Below are positions 17,101-25,850 of a stretch of 64,000 nt of DNA, one piece after another. The stretch spans positions 25,287 through 89,286 of the forward strand of contig JANYKS010000023.1 in NCBI GenBank assembly GCA_025358125.1, given 5' to 3'. Each line of letters begins with the position of its first letter. Within the stretch, counting starts at the first letter, position 1. The notes under the pieces were generated by a model. It did no database searches and was not told the DNA's origin. It worked only from the letters and a program-made list of their open reading frames with translations. This DNA comes from Actinomycetes bacterium. GTDB taxonomy: Bacteria > Actinomycetota > Acidimicrobiia > Acidimicrobiales > Ilumatobacteraceae. A program made the position numbers and the translations under genes.

Positions 17101-17255
17101 AAAGCAGGGCTCTCATGCGTCTCGCCGTTGACACACCGGCAGGTCGGCTTGCCGCACTTGCGGCGCATCGTGAACAACGTTCCACGAAGCATCGGCTCGC
17201 GGCTGCCGACCTTCTTCGAAGCACCGCCCAACCACGACCTCGCTCGAGCCCTCAA
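17100..17255 (-). mobile_element. DUF6788-like mobile-gene fragment fused to the MFS remnant
   Basis: The frame reads SKKVGSREPMLRGTLFTMRR then KCGKPTCRCVNGETHESPAL. The CGKPxCRC knuckle and RG(T/S)L context resemble DUF6788 proteins, a small family often found with insertion sequences in actinomycetes. The gene is cut after about 45 codons, where the MFS sequence takes over. It contains the 52-bp repeat shared with 7528-7579, where the same 5' part is fused to another broken gene. Confidence 0.55.
17168..17219 (-). repeat. 52-bp repeat, copy 2
   Basis: This is 50/52 identical to 7528-7579. Both copies encode the same KKVGSREPxLRGTLF peptide on the minus strand and both sit at a breakpoint of a truncated gene. 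Confidence 0.75.
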
Positions 17256-17309
17256 AGATAAAACCGCAGGTCGCTACGCACCTTCACAACAGCCGCACCC
17301 AAATGAATC

Positions 17310-17559
17310 TCGACAAGCTCTGACGCTTCCAGCCGACCCGCCCCTGAGCCGCCCGTACGGGGTTGCGTTCGATGGCATCAACATCTGGGTCACCAACGGC
17401 GGCGGCAACGCGGTGTCCAAGATCAACCCGAACGGGGTCGCACCGGGCACACCGACCAACGACACCACCGGCACCGGCCCGAGAGGGGTCGCGTTCGATG
17501 GCACCAACATCTGGGTCGCCAACTACGGCAGCAACACCGTCTCCAAAATCATCCCATGA
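17310..17559 (+). pseudogene. Beta-propeller (YncE/Vgb-like) repeat fragment
   Basis: Two consecutive blade repeats are seen: SRPYGVAFDGINIWVTNGGG NAVSKINPNG, then GPRGVAFDGTNIWVANYGSN TVSKIIP and a stop at 17557-17559. This GVAFDGxNIWVxN...VSKI pattern is the repeat of secreted six- to seven-bladed propellers. A full protein would need at least four more blades and a signal peptide; upstream sequence in frame has neither. Only the C-terminal scrap survives next to the DUF6788-like fragment. Confidence 0.65.
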
Positions 17560-17736
17560 ACCTCGGCTAGGTTCGGGCTTGGTTGACGCCTGGTTGCCCG
17601 GCGGACTCCAGGTCACGTTTCCCGCGAGGTTTCGTCGGGCCAACATCCCGAAGGGACGGCGCCCCGTCGCTCGCCCTGCTCGTGTTACATTCACCAAACC
17701 GGTGAGCGATGGGCTGCTCCCGAGAGGGGGATGGCC

Positions 17737-19021
17737 ATGATGTTGACCGTCTCGCACACCTCGGGTCGAGCCGAGCCGCCGCTCCGCGACGACACGATTG
17801 GCGAACTCCTCGCCTGGGCGGCCGAACGGGCACCGGACCATGTCGCGCTGGTCACCGGCACCCGCGATCCGTCGGCGTCCCGGCAGTGGACCTACGCCGA
17901 GCTCCACGCCGACGCGCTGCGCACCGCACGCGCGCTAGCACAGAGGTTCGCGCCTGGCGAGCGCCTCGCGGTCTGGGCACGGAACATTCCGGAGTGGGTC
18001 GTCCTCGAGTTCGGTGCAGCGATGGCCGGATTGGTGCTCGTGACCGTGAACCCGGCGTTCCGGGCGAGTGAGCTCGAGTACGTGCTGAACCAGTCCCGAG
18101 CTGCCGGCATCGTCGTGATCCCGGAGTTCCGTGGCAACCCGATGCTGGCAACCGTTGAGGGAGGTGATGCAGAGCTGCCCTGAGCTGCGCGGCGTGATCC
18201 GGTTCGATCAGTGGGACGAGTTCGTGGCCGCTGGCGACGATCCCACGATCAAGCTTCCGGACATCGATCCGCTCGATGCGGTGATGATCCAGTACACGTC
18301 GGGGACCACCGGGTTCCCGAAGGGTGCCGTGCTCCACCATCGCGGCCTCGTCAACAACGGTGCCCACGTCCTCGAACGCGCGGGTGTACGCGACGGCGAT
18401 GTCACGTTGACCGCGATGCCGCTGTTCCACACCGCCGGCTGCGTCCTCTGCGTGCTCGGGGCGGTGTCGAAGCTGGCGACGCAGGTGCTCGTCGAGGCGT
18501 TCGAACCCGGATTGGTGCTCCAAGTCATGGAGCGTCACGGCGTGCACGCCCTCATGGTGGTGCCAACCATGCTCGTCGCACTGCTCGAACACCCGGAATC
18601 GACGTCAGCGGCGATCGATGCCGATGGCTGGTTGCACACCGGGGATCTGTGTGCGATGGACGAACGCGGCTACCTCACCGTCGAGGGCCGCCTGAAGGAC
18701 ATGATCATCCGTGGCGGTGAGAACATCTACCCGCGCGAACTCGAAGAGGTGCTGTTCGCTCATCCCGCCGTAGGCGACGTTGCCGTGGTCGGCATCCCTG
18801 ATGACAAGTGGGGAGAACAGGTCGGCGCGTTCATCCGCGCCGCTCCCGGCATGACCATCGTCAAGGCCGAACTGTTCGAGTACGTGCGCGAGCACCTCGC
18901 ACCTCACAAAGCGCCCCGTCACTGGTACGTGGTCGAGCAGTTCCCACTCACCGGCTCGGGGAAGATCCAGAAGTTCAAGCTGCGCGAGATGTCGATGACG
19001 GGCGCTGTCGAGGAGATCTGA
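17737..19021 (+). pseudogene. Acyl-CoA synthetase (AMP-binding) with a frameshift and an internal deletion
   Basis: An ANL-superfamily fatty acyl-CoA ligase is recognisable. The start ATG at 17737 (or 17731/17740) follows GAGAGGGGG. The first frame runs to about 18175 (FGAAMAGLVLVTVNPAFRAS). A frameshift near 18150-18175 moves to a second frame with the P-loop YTSGTTGFPKGAVLHHRGL and later DGWLHTGDLCAMDERGYLTV, EGRLKDMIIRGGENIYPREL and the C-terminal Lys in SGSGKIQKFK-type context (TGSGKIQKFKLRE). About 90 residues that should lie between LLEHPEST and AAIDADGW, including the GQTE motif, are missing. Two independent lesions make it a pseudogene. Confidence 0.85.
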
Positions 19022-19225
19022 CGCGACGTGTTCTCCCGGTCCGAGAGGGGGCGCCGGCTGCTGCCGACCGGCGCGGAACCGATCGGCGACGCACCTCTCA
19101 GCCGCCCGGTGCGATCCGTCGTCACCGGCGACATCGGCAAGCAAATCGTTCGGCTGATCCGCGCCGACCCCAGGGCGCCCCAATGTGGACTCTCAGCAGT
19201 CCGTGGATCCCGGCTCGAAGAGGGG

Positions 19226-20608
19226 CTACGGAGCCGGTGGCTGCAGCGGCAGCCGCAGCGCGAGCCGGGCGCCACCGATCGTCGACCGCGCCGCGACGAC
19301 ATGGCCGCCCATCGCCTCGACGAGTTCTTTGACGATCGCCAGGCCGAGGCCGCTCGAGCTCTCCCGGCGCGATGGCTGCGACCTTGCCACGTACAGGCGA
19401 TCGAAGACGTGGGCGAGATCGGCAGCATCGATGCCGGGACCATCATCGTCGACGGAAAGCACTGCCCACAGACCGTCCTGCGACGTCGTCACCAAGACTT
19501 CGGTCCGCGCGTATTTGAGAGCGTTCTCGAGCAGGTTCGCTGCCACCTGAGCGAGCCGGTCGTGATCCGCCGACACGGCGAGATGACCGCCGCCAACTCG
19601 CTCGATCCGAATATTGCGCTCGTCGGCGTCGATTTGGAAGCCGTCGCTCGCCACAGCGGCGAGCGCCACGAGGTCCAGTCGTTCTGGGCGCAGTGAGAAA
19701 GATTTGGCTCGCAGCTTGGCGAGATCGAGCAAGTCGGCCACGAGACGCTCCAGCCGGCGGGCCTCGCCCCGGATGATCGCCGCCGATCGCTGCGGATCGG
19801 CCGCTCCATCGCTGATCGCCTCCGCATATCCGCGGATCGAGGTCAGCGGGGTACGCAGGTCATGGGAGACCGAAAGCAGGAACTGCTGCTCGAGCACCCG
19901 CGCCCGTTCGAGCTCGGTCGCCATCGCGTTCACCGAGCGGGCAAGCTCGGACAGTTCGTCGTGGTTCTGCGGTGGCGGTTGTGGCAGGCGCGTCGAGAGC
20001 TCGCCGCGTGCGATTCCCATTGCGGCCTCGCTGGCCTCGCGGATCGGTCGCGCGAGGCGACGTCCGAGGATGACCGCCACGCCGACGCCGATCGCCAATG
20101 TCGCAAGCCCTGCCAGGATGAACGTTCGCAGCGATGCCGTGAGCCCGGAGTTGGCCTGCCGTGAGACCACGACCACGATCACACCCCCGTTCGGCAACCG
20201 TGCGGGGGCGGCTGCGAACACGAGGTTGCCGCTGTTGCCGCTGACGGGATGCAGGTTCGCGAGGCGCCCGACGGGCAGTTGATCGAGGGTCAGCCCGCCA
20301 GGGAGGTCGTCGCCAGTGAGCGTTCCGTCGTTGCGAACGGTCAAGAAGGCGAGACCGTCGAGCTTGAGCGCCCTGCGGAAGCCGTTCAACAGCCTCAGCC
20401 GTCTCCGCAGTGCGGCCGGATTGTCGGTGGTGGTGCTGTTGTCCAGCACCTGATCGAGGTTGGTGGCGACTTCGGTCGCCTGGCGACGTAGCTCAACTTC
20501 GGTCGTGTGCCTCGCCCGTACATTGCCGACAACGATCGTGCCGAGACCCGCGAGCACGAGGGTGGCGATCACGACGGACGCGATCACCAAAACGAGCCGA
20601 CGGGTCAT
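19226..20608 (-). CDS. Sensor histidine kinase (OmpR-partner type)
   Basis: This membrane sensor of 460 residues has a first helix at about 4-28, an extracytoplasmic domain to about 160, a second helix at 162-182, HAMP to about 235, an H-box with His249 in SVSHDLRTPLTS, and an ATPase domain with LLENALKYA (N box), DDDGPGI (G1), DRLYVAR (F) and SSGLGLAIV (G2). It lies 38 bases after its response regulator gene in the same transcript. The sensed signal is unknown. The residues for kinase activity are present. Confidence 0.93.
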   Translation of the reverse strand: MTRRLVLVIASVVIATLVLAGLGTIVVGNVRARHTTEVELRRQATEVATNLDQVLDNSTTTDNPAALRRRLRLLNGFRRALKLDGLAFLTVRNDGTLTGDDLPGGLTLDQLPVGRLANLHPVSGNSGNLVFAAAPARLPNGGVIVVVVSRQANSGLTASLRTFILAGLATLAIGVGVAVILGRRLARPIREASEAAMGIARGELSTRLPQPPPQNHDELSELARSVNAMATELERARVLEQQFLLSVSHDLRTPLTSIRGYAEAISDGAADPQRSAAIIRGEARRLERLVADLLDLAKLRAKSFSLRPERLDLVALAAVASDGFQIDADERNIRIERVGGGHLAVSADHDRLAQVAANLLENALKYARTEVLVTTSQDGLWAVLSVDDDGPGIDAADLAHVFDRLYVARSQPSRRESSSGLGLAIVKELVEAMGGHVVAARSTIGGARLALRLPLQPPAP

Positions 20609-20646
20609 AGCAGTTCTCAGCCTCGCTGGTTGATGTGAGGAAAGTG

Positions 20647-21324
20647 TTATCCGAGCCGGTAGCCGATGCCCCAGACCGTTGCGAGGGGCAGGTCGTCGCC
20701 GAGCTTTCTCCGCAGTTGGCGTACGTGCACATCCACGGTGCGGTCATCGCCGTACCAGTCGGCGCCCCACACGCTGTCGAGCAGTTGCTGACGTGATAGG
20801 GCGAGGCCCTGGTTGTGGGCAAGATGGGCAACCAAGTCGAATTCGCGAGTCGCGAGTCCGACCGGCTCACCCTTGACGCGAACCTCACGGCGTGAGAGAT
20901 CGACCTCGAAATCGTCGCCGATCTTGAGCACCGTTGCGTCAGAGGGCGCCGGCGACTCGCCTCTGCGCAGGATGGCCTTGACGCGAGCAACGACCTCCCT
21001 CGGCGAGAACGGTTTGGTGACGTAGTCGTCTGCTCCGAGTTCGAGACCGAGAACACGGTCGATCTCGCCGTCGCGCGCGGTGAGGAACAGCACCGGCATG
21101 GCGGCCCGCTCTCGGATCCGGCGACAGACGTCGAAACCATCCATGCCCGGCAGACCGATGTCGAGGATCGCGAGCACCGGCGAGTGCTGGTCGATCAGTT
21201 CGAGGCCACGCTCACCCGACGGCGCGAGCAGTACCCGGAACCCGGCGGTGCGCAGATATGTGTCCAGCAAATCGGCAATGTTCTCGTCGTCTTCGATGAC
21301 GATCAGCGTTTGTTCAGCGACCAC
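20647..21324 (-). CDS. OmpR/PhoB-family response regulator
   Basis: The receiver domain (about residues 5-118) has acidic pair EDDEN, phosphoacceptor Asp55 in LAILDIGLPGMDG, and the switch Lys in ADDYVTKPFSPREV. The C-terminal winged helix ends DDRTVDVHVRQLRRKLGDD then LPLATVWGIGYRLG. The GTG at 21324 (VVAEQTLIVIEDD) is preferred; a GTG two codons earlier is possible. The longer frame upstream reads unlike a regulator. It pairs with the downstream histidine kinase and is divergent from trpC. Confidence 0.92.
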   Translation of the reverse strand: MVAEQTLIVIEDDENIADLLDTYLRTAGFRVLLAPSGERGLELIDQHSPVLAILDIGLPGMDGFDVCRRIRERAAMPVLFLTARDGEIDRVLGLELGADDYVTKPFSPREVVARVKAILRRGESPAPSDATVLKIGDDFEVDLSRREVRVKGEPVGLATREFDLVAHLAHNQGLALSRQQLLDSVWGADWYGDDRTVDVHVRQLRRKLGDDLPLATVWGIGYRLG

Positions 21325-21425
21325 GCACACATCGTTGCACTCGGTCACGTTTGTACTGGCATCGACTGTTCGATGTTTCGCACGGCAGGCCACCTGGATG
21401 TTCGCGGAGATAGCGTCGGACCCGC

Positions 21426-22211
21426 ATGGTCACCTACCTGGACCGGATCCTCGATCGCCACCGCGAGATCGCGGCAGCGGATTGCCGTTCGTTGCCCGGC
21501 CTCATCGAAGCCGCGTCGGGCCGCCCGCCGGTGCGTCCGTTCGCCGCCTCGCTGCGCCGCGCCGCCGACCTCGGCGAGCTCGCGGTGATCAGCGAGATCA
21601 AGCGACGTTCGCCGTCCAGGGGTGCGCTCGACGCGGAGCTGGATCCAGCCCGGCTTGCGACGGCGTACGAGCAGGGCGGCGCTGCCGCGATTTCTGTGCT
21701 GACCGACGAAGAGTTCTTCGCCGGGTCGGTTGCCGACCTCCAGGCGGCCAGGTCTGTCGTGTCTCTCCCGGTGCTGCGCAAGGACTTCACCGTGAGTCCG
21801 CACGATGTGTGCGACGCGCGCCTGATGGGCGCGGATTGCGTACTATTGATCGCCGCCGCGCTGTCTCCCGCCGAGCTCATCGATCTGCACGCACTCGCGG
21901 ATCGGGTTGGGATCGAGGTGCTCGTCGAGATCCACGATGAAGCCGAGCTCGCCGCCGCCGTCGCAGCCAGTGCCCGGATGATCGGCGTGAACCAGCGCGA
22001 CCTGATCAGCTTCCAGGTCGATCACGAGCGCGCGTCGCGGATGGCCAGACTCATTCCCGATCATCTCGTGAGGGTCGCCGAGAGCGGTGTCCGCGATGCC
22101 GCCGACGCCCGCGCGCTGCATGCGGCCGGGTATCACGCGGTCCTCGTCGGCGAGACACTGGTGACCGCCGCAGATCCGGCCGGGGTTCTGCGCGAAATGC
22201 GCATCGGTTGA
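21426..22211 (+). CDS. trpC: Indole-3-glycerol phosphate synthase
   Basis: This enzyme closes the indole ring in tryptophan synthesis. The 261-residue TIM barrel shows the catalytic set: EIKRRSPSRG (Lys and Ser at the phosphate site), SVLTDEEFFAGS, LRKDF (catalytic Lys), GADCVLLI, VEIHDEAEL, GVNQRDL and VAESGVRDAAD. A TAGCGT hexamer lies 9 bases before the ATG. It heads a trpC-trpF-trpB-trpA run; trpE, trpG and trpD are not in the window. Confidence 0.96.
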   Translation: MVTYLDRILDRHREIAAADCRSLPGLIEAASGRPPVRPFAASLRRAADLGELAVISEIKRRSPSRGALDAELDPARLATAYEQGGAAAISVLTDEEFFAGSVADLQAARSVVSLPVLRKDFTVSPHDVCDARLMGADCVLLIAAALSPAELIDLHALADRVGIEVLVEIHDEAELAAAVAASARMIGVNQRDLISFQVDHERASRMARLIPDHLVRVAESGVRDAADARALHAAGYHAVLVGETLVTAADPAGVLREMRIG

Positions 22212-22271
22212 CGCGCTCTGCACGATGTAAAGCTGAGATTCACCCCGCCGCAGCGGTACCGTGCAGTCCGA

Positions 22272-22928
22272 ATGTTCGTCAAGATCTGCGGTATCACCAA
22301 CGAAGACGATGCCCTGCTCGCGATCGCGATGGGCGCCGACGCTGTCGGCTTCGTCTTCGCGCCTTCCACGCGCCAGATCGCTGCCCAACAGGTGTACGAC
22401 ATCACCCGCCGGCTCCCGCGGGAGATCCTGACCGTCGGCGTCTTTCGCGACGATCACCCGAGCAGGGTGATCGATCTTGTCAATCGGTCAGGCGTCCGCG
22501 CGGCGCAGCTCGACGGCCACGAGACTTCTGACGATGTCGCTGAGGTTGCCGCGCACGTGCGTTGGGTCATCAAGGGCTTCGCGGCGGGTACTGCCGATGC
22601 GCGTCGCGCCGATCAGTTCGGCACCGATCTGATCCTCGTCGGCGCCGCCATACCGGGGTCGGGCCAGATGTTCGACTGGTCGTTGGCCGGCGAGGTCCCC
22701 GATGGTCCGCGGCTCATTCTGGCCGGCGGGTTGACACCGGACAACGTGGCCGCTGCGGTGCAGCAGGTGCAGCCGTGGGGTGTCGACGTGTCGAGTGGCG
22801 TCGAGAAATTGCCCGGTAAGAAGGACGCGCTCAAGGTGAAAGCGTTTATCGAGCGTGCCCGCCGGGCGGCGCCGGTGCAGTATGTGGGCCAGGATGAAAT
22901 GCCCTACGACTGGGCCGACGACGAATAG
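22272..22928 (+). CDS. trpF: Phosphoribosylanthranilate isomerase
   Basis: The enzyme performs the Amadori rearrangement before TrpC. The 218-residue barrel opens MFVKICGITNEDDALLA with the catalytic Cys. It has GFVFAPSTRQI, VGVFRDD, AAQLDGHE, LVGAAIPGSGQMFDW and LAGGLTPDNVAAAV, then a DVSSGVEKLPGKKDALKVKA phosphate-binding end. The start follows TACCGT by 9 bases. It is separated from trpC by 60 bases. A separate trpF is worth noting because many actinomycetes use the bifunctional PriA instead. Confidence 0.94.
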   Translation: MFVKICGITNEDDALLAIAMGADAVGFVFAPSTRQIAAQQVYDITRRLPREILTVGVFRDDHPSRVIDLVNRSGVRAAQLDGHETSDDVAEVAAHVRWVIKGFAAGTADARRADQFGTDLILVGAAIPGSGQMFDWSLAGEVPDGPRLILAGGLTPDNVAAAVQQVQPWGVDVSSGVEKLPGKKDALKVKAFIERARRAAPVQYVGQDEMPYDWADDE

Positions 22929-22958
22929 CTCCGCCCGGAGACTGTGAAAGGACGCCCT

Positions 22959-24131
22959 GTGCAAGGACGAATGGTTTCGATCATGGCGGAGCCCTCTGCC
23001 GAGGGTCGCTTTGGCGAGTTTGGTGGACGGTTCGTGCCCGAGACACTGGTGCCGGCGTGCCAGGAGCTCGAGCTGGCGTTCCGCAACGCGTGGTCCGATC
23101 CATCGTTCCGATCGGAGCTGGATCACCTCCTGCGCGACTATGCGGGGCGCCCCAGCATCATCACCGAGTGCCACAACCTCGGTCGTCGGCTCGGCTTGAG
23201 GCTGCTGCTCAAGCGCGAGGACCTCAATCACACTGGTTCGCACAAGATCAACAACGTGCTCGGACAGGCGCTGCTCGCCAAGCGGATGGGCAAGACGCGT
23301 CTCGTCGCCGAGACCGGCGCCGGTCAGCACGGCGTCGCAAGCGCCACGGCTGCTGCGCTGTTGGGTATGACGTGCAAGGTCTATATGGGTGCCGTCGATG
23401 TCGAACGCCAGGAGCTCAACGTGTTCAGGATGAAGCTGCTCGGGTCCGAGGTCGAGGCCGTTCAGAGTGGCAGCCGCACGCTCAAGGACGCTGTGAACGA
23501 GGCGATGCGCGACTGGGTGGCCAGCGTCGGTGAAACCCACTACTGCCTCGGGTCGGTGATGGGCCCGCACCCGTATCCGTGGATGGTGCGCGAGTTCCAC
23601 CGCGTTGTGGGCGACGAGGCCTACCGGCAGTGCCAGGAGTTGCTCGGCGGCGTGCCCGACGCGGTCGTTGCCTGCGTCGGCGGTGGCTCCAACGCAATCG
23701 GCATCTTCAGCGGCTTCGTCGACACGCCGGCCCGCCTCGTCGGGGTCGAGCCGGCGGGCGGCGCGGCGGTCGGGCGTGGTGTGCCAGGTGTGGTCCACGG
23801 CATGCGCAGCTATCTGATGCAGGACGAGTACGGCCAGGTGCAGGAGGCCGCGTCGATCTCTGCCGGACTGGACTATCCAGGCGTCGGCCCCGAGCACTCC
23901 TACCTTTCCTCGATCGGCCGTGCGGAGTACCCGTGCGTCACCGACGCCGAAGTCATCGACGCGTTCCAGATGTTGGCCCGATCGGAGGGCATCATCCCTG
24001 CGCTCGAATCAGCGCATGCGCTCGCTTGGATCGTTCGCGAGGCACCTTCGTTGCGCGGCGACGTGGTGCTGATGAACCTTTCAGGGCGGGGCGACAAGGA
24101 CGTCGATCAGATGATGGAGATCCTGGGCTGA
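22959..24131 (+). CDS. trpB: Tryptophan synthase beta chain
   Basis: This PLP enzyme joins indole and serine. Family landmarks are [16 protein letters not shown], the PLP Lys in [49 protein letters not shown] (phosphate cup), [14 protein letters not shown] and LSGRGDKDV. The GTG at 22959 is chosen because AAAGGA lies 6 bases upstream; GTG 22944 or ATG 22983 are alternatives. The stop overlaps the trpA ATG by one base (TGATG), as expected for subunits made in equal amounts. Confidence 0.96.
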   Translation: MQGRMVSIMAEPSAEGRFGEFGGRFVPETLVPACQELELAFRNAWSDPSFRSELDHLLRDYAGRPSIITECHNLGRRLGLRLLLKREDLNHTGSHKINNVLGQALLAKRMGKTRLVAETGAGQHGVASATAAALLGMTCKVYMGAVDVERQELNVFRMKLLGSEVEAVQSGSRTLKDAVNEAMRDWVASVGETHYCLGSVMGPHPYPWMVREFHRVVGDEAYRQCQELLGGVPDAVVACVGGGSNAIGIFSGFVDTPARLVGVEPAGGAAVGRGVPGVVHGMRSYLMQDEYGQVQEAASISAGLDYPGVGPEHSYLSSIGRAEYPCVTDAEVIDAFQMLARSEGIIPALESAHALAWIVREAPSLRGDVVLMNLSGRGDKDVDQMMEILG

Positions 24132-24904
24132 TGGGTTTCGGGACGATGGAAACCGAGTTCCGGGCGAAGCGTGCTGATCGACGGAAGTTGTTGGTGCCCT
24201 ACATCACCGGCGGGCTGAACGGCTGGCAGCAGGCCATCCGGGCCGCTGCGAATGCCGGTGCTGACGCGATCGAGATCGGGTTGCCGTTTTCGGATCCGGT
24301 GATGGACGGTCCGGTGATTCAGGAGGCGTCGCAGCGCGCACTCGAGGCCGGCGTCAACATCAACACCATCTTCGACGGGGCGCGCGAGTTGGATGTCGGG
24401 ATCCCGCTGGCTGTCATGTGTTACTACAACACCGTTCATCACGCCGGCCACGAGCGGTTCGCCCATCTCCTCAACGCCGCCGGCATCTGTGCGGCGATCG
24501 TGGCGGACCTGCCGCTCGAGGAGTCCGGACCGTGGTGCGCGGCAGCGGACGCCGCCGGGATCGAGACCGTGATGCTCGCGGCGCCGACCGCGCCGGACGA
24601 ACGGCTGCCCCGGATCACCGCTCGGGCCCGCGGTTTCGTGTATTCGGTCGGCCTTCTCGGCGTGACCGGCGAGCGCGATTCGCTGGCCGCTTCGGCAACG
24701 ACTCTGGCCGGCCGGCTGAAGAAGATCACCGACGTGCCCGTACTCGTCGGCGTCGGCGTGTCGAACGCGGCTCAGGCGGCTCAAGCCGTCACCGTGGCCG
24801 ACGGAGTGATCCAAGGCGCGAGCGTCGTGCGTCGTCTGATGGATCACGGCCCAGATTCAGTCGGCGACTATGTCGCGGAAGTGCGAGCAGCCATCCAACT
24901 TTGA
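24131..24904 (+). CDS. trpA: Tryptophan synthase alpha chain
   Basis: The subunit cleaves indole-3-glycerol phosphate and channels indole to TrpB. The 257-residue barrel has the catalytic Glu and Asp in EIGLPFSDPVMDGPVIQEAS, CYYNTVHHAGHERF, the VADLPLEES loop, VMLAAPTAPDERLP, FVYSVGLLGVTGER and LVGVGVSNAAQA. The ATG at 24131 shares a base with the trpB stop. A very long frame upstream in the same register is a shadow of trpB. Confidence 0.96.
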   Translation: MGFGTMETEFRAKRADRRKLLVPYITGGLNGWQQAIRAAANAGADAIEIGLPFSDPVMDGPVIQEASQRALEAGVNINTIFDGARELDVGIPLAVMCYYNTVHHAGHERFAHLLNAAGICAAIVADLPLEESGPWCAAADAAGIETVMLAAPTAPDERLPRITARARGFVYSVGLLGVTGERDSLAASATTLAGRLKKITDVPVLVGVGVSNAAQAAQAVTVADGVIQGASVVRRLMDHGPDSVGDYVAEVRAAIQL

Positions 24905-24979
24905 CGCGTGGATGTGAGGGTCTCGTCAGCAGAGCAGCCCCGACGGTACAGGTCGTTCTAGGCTTGCGGTCGGCACGCC

Positions 24980-25336
24980 ATGCAACCAGCCGATGCCTAC
25001 TTCGGAGTCGAACAACACATGCGACCAAACGACTGTGATCTGTGTGAAGCCGCCCGCCTCACGCGGTGGTTCTACGAGGACGACGTGTGCTGGATCGCGG
25101 AGTGCGAGATCTGCGCCGTGCCGATGGTGGTCTGGCGAGAGCACAGCAACGCGCCGTCAGACGACGTGAAGGCGTATCTACATCGACATCTCGCGACAGT
25201 GGTGGCGGCGCATTTCGGTTTCGACCACTACGTCGACGACGTCATGCGCAACATTCCGAATCACTATCACGCCCACGCTCGGCCTCGTGGGGGCTTCTTC
25301 GGTCACGGTCCCAGGCTTCAGGATCGGAACGCATGA
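24980..25336 (+). CDS. Small CxxC and HxH protein, possibly HIT-related
   Basis: This 118-residue protein has CDLCEAARLTRWFYEDDVCW IAECEICAVPMVVWREH, giving two Cys-x2-Cys pairs, and a C-terminal NHYHAHARPRGG. A zinc knuckle plus an H-x-H-x-H run near the end resembles HIT-superfamily proteins in outline, but the full HIT motif is not present. Start choice is uncertain: ATG 24980 or ATG 25019 (MRPNDCDLCEAA), neither with a Shine-Dalgarno. It stands alone after trpA. The function is not known. Confidence 0.65.
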   Translation: MQPADAYFGVEQHMRPNDCDLCEAARLTRWFYEDDVCWIAECEICAVPMVVWREHSNAPSDDVKAYLHRHLATVVAAHFGFDHYVDDVMRNIPNHYHAHARPRGGFFGHGPRLQDRNA

Positions 25337-25366
25337 ACGACGAAGGAAGTACCGGAAACCTTCTCA

Positions 25367-25402
25367 ATCAGCAGGGACGAACGAGGATGCCACGCATGAG
25401 TG
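25367..25402 (+). repeat. Imperfect direct repeat, unit 1
   Basis: The unit contains ATCAGCAGGGACGAACGAGG and then a CCACGCAT core. The copy at 25458-25492 differs by a few substitutions and one indel; a third, more diverged copy starts at 25536. Spacings are 91 and 78 bases. Confidence 0.6.
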
Positions 25403-25457
25403 GGGAACCTTTCAATTAGTACAGACAGTTCGGGATGATGAGCTTGGAATCGGATGG

Positions 25458-25492
25458 ATCAGCAAGGGCGAACGAGGATACCACGCATTGTG
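25458..25492 (+). repeat. Imperfect direct repeat, unit 2
   Basis: This has ATCAGCAAGGGCGAACGAGG followed by ATACCACGCAT, the closest relative of unit 1. Confidence 0.6.
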
Positions 25493-25535
25493 TTATTCCT
25501 TTCCGTGGGAAGTTCAACACTTTCAGTGAGATTGG

Positions 25536-25570
25536 ATCAACGGCGGCAAACGAACAGGGGACTCATTTTG
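25536..25570 (+). repeat. Imperfect direct repeat, unit 3 (diverged)
   Basis: Aligned without gaps to unit 2 including the preceding GG, about 24 of 37 bases match. This is weaker but in the same orientation and regular array. Confidence 0.35.
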
Positions 25571-25784
25571 AACCCCACACTCGCCGGAACCGCCGTCACG
25601 CCTTGTCAACGAGTGTATTTATATCACATCTCTCTTTGTTTCACAAGAGGGCAAGACTCGAAAGATTTCGCGAACTTCTACCACTCTCCGTCACTCCGTC
25701 ACGCAAGGTGGTCGAGATTGCGTTGTTGCAGACAAACGCGGCACAGTCAGGACGGCTCGAGCAATGCGGGTAACCTCGATCACC

Positions 25785-25850
25785 ATGCTCACTCCCGGTG
25801 ATATCGTTCCCACGGCAGAACTGCTCGATCTCGACGCTGCCAAGCCATGA
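25785..25850 (+). CDS. 21-codon leader ORF overlapping the fabZ-like gene
   Basis: ATG 25785 to TGA 25848 encodes MLTPGDIVPTAELLDLDAAKP. Its stop overlaps the next gene's start as ATGA, an arrangement typical of translational coupling. A TAACCT hexamer lies 8 bases upstream of this ATG. It could be a coupling or regulatory leader, or the split-off N-terminus of the dehydratase. Confidence 0.35.
   Translation: MLTPGDIVPTAELLDLDAAKP

Larger units (their letters stand above)
25337..25784. other. AT-rich intergenic tract with imperfect direct repeats
   Basis: This 450-base tract has clearly lower GC than the rest of the window, with runs such as GTGTATTTATATC at 25613-25625. Short open frames exist but have no protein-like character and overlap each other. 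It contains three imperfect copies of a ~36-base unit and is probably regulatory or foreign DNA, not coding. Confidence 0.5.

Noticed and set aside
22488..23897. Long minus-strand frames opposite trpF/trpB, and similar ones opposite polA, rpsA, uvrB, uvrA, uvrC, pgk and the permease
   Set aside because: All are antisense shadows of well-identified genes, with no motifs and biased composition.
25337..25784. A CRISPR array in the repeat tract
   Set aside because: Only three units, imperfect, with unequal spacing and no cas genes.
25435..25801. Two overlapping plus-strand frames of 112 and 115 codons in the AT-rich tract
   Set aside because: They overlap each other in different frames, lack a start signal and have no protein-like pattern.
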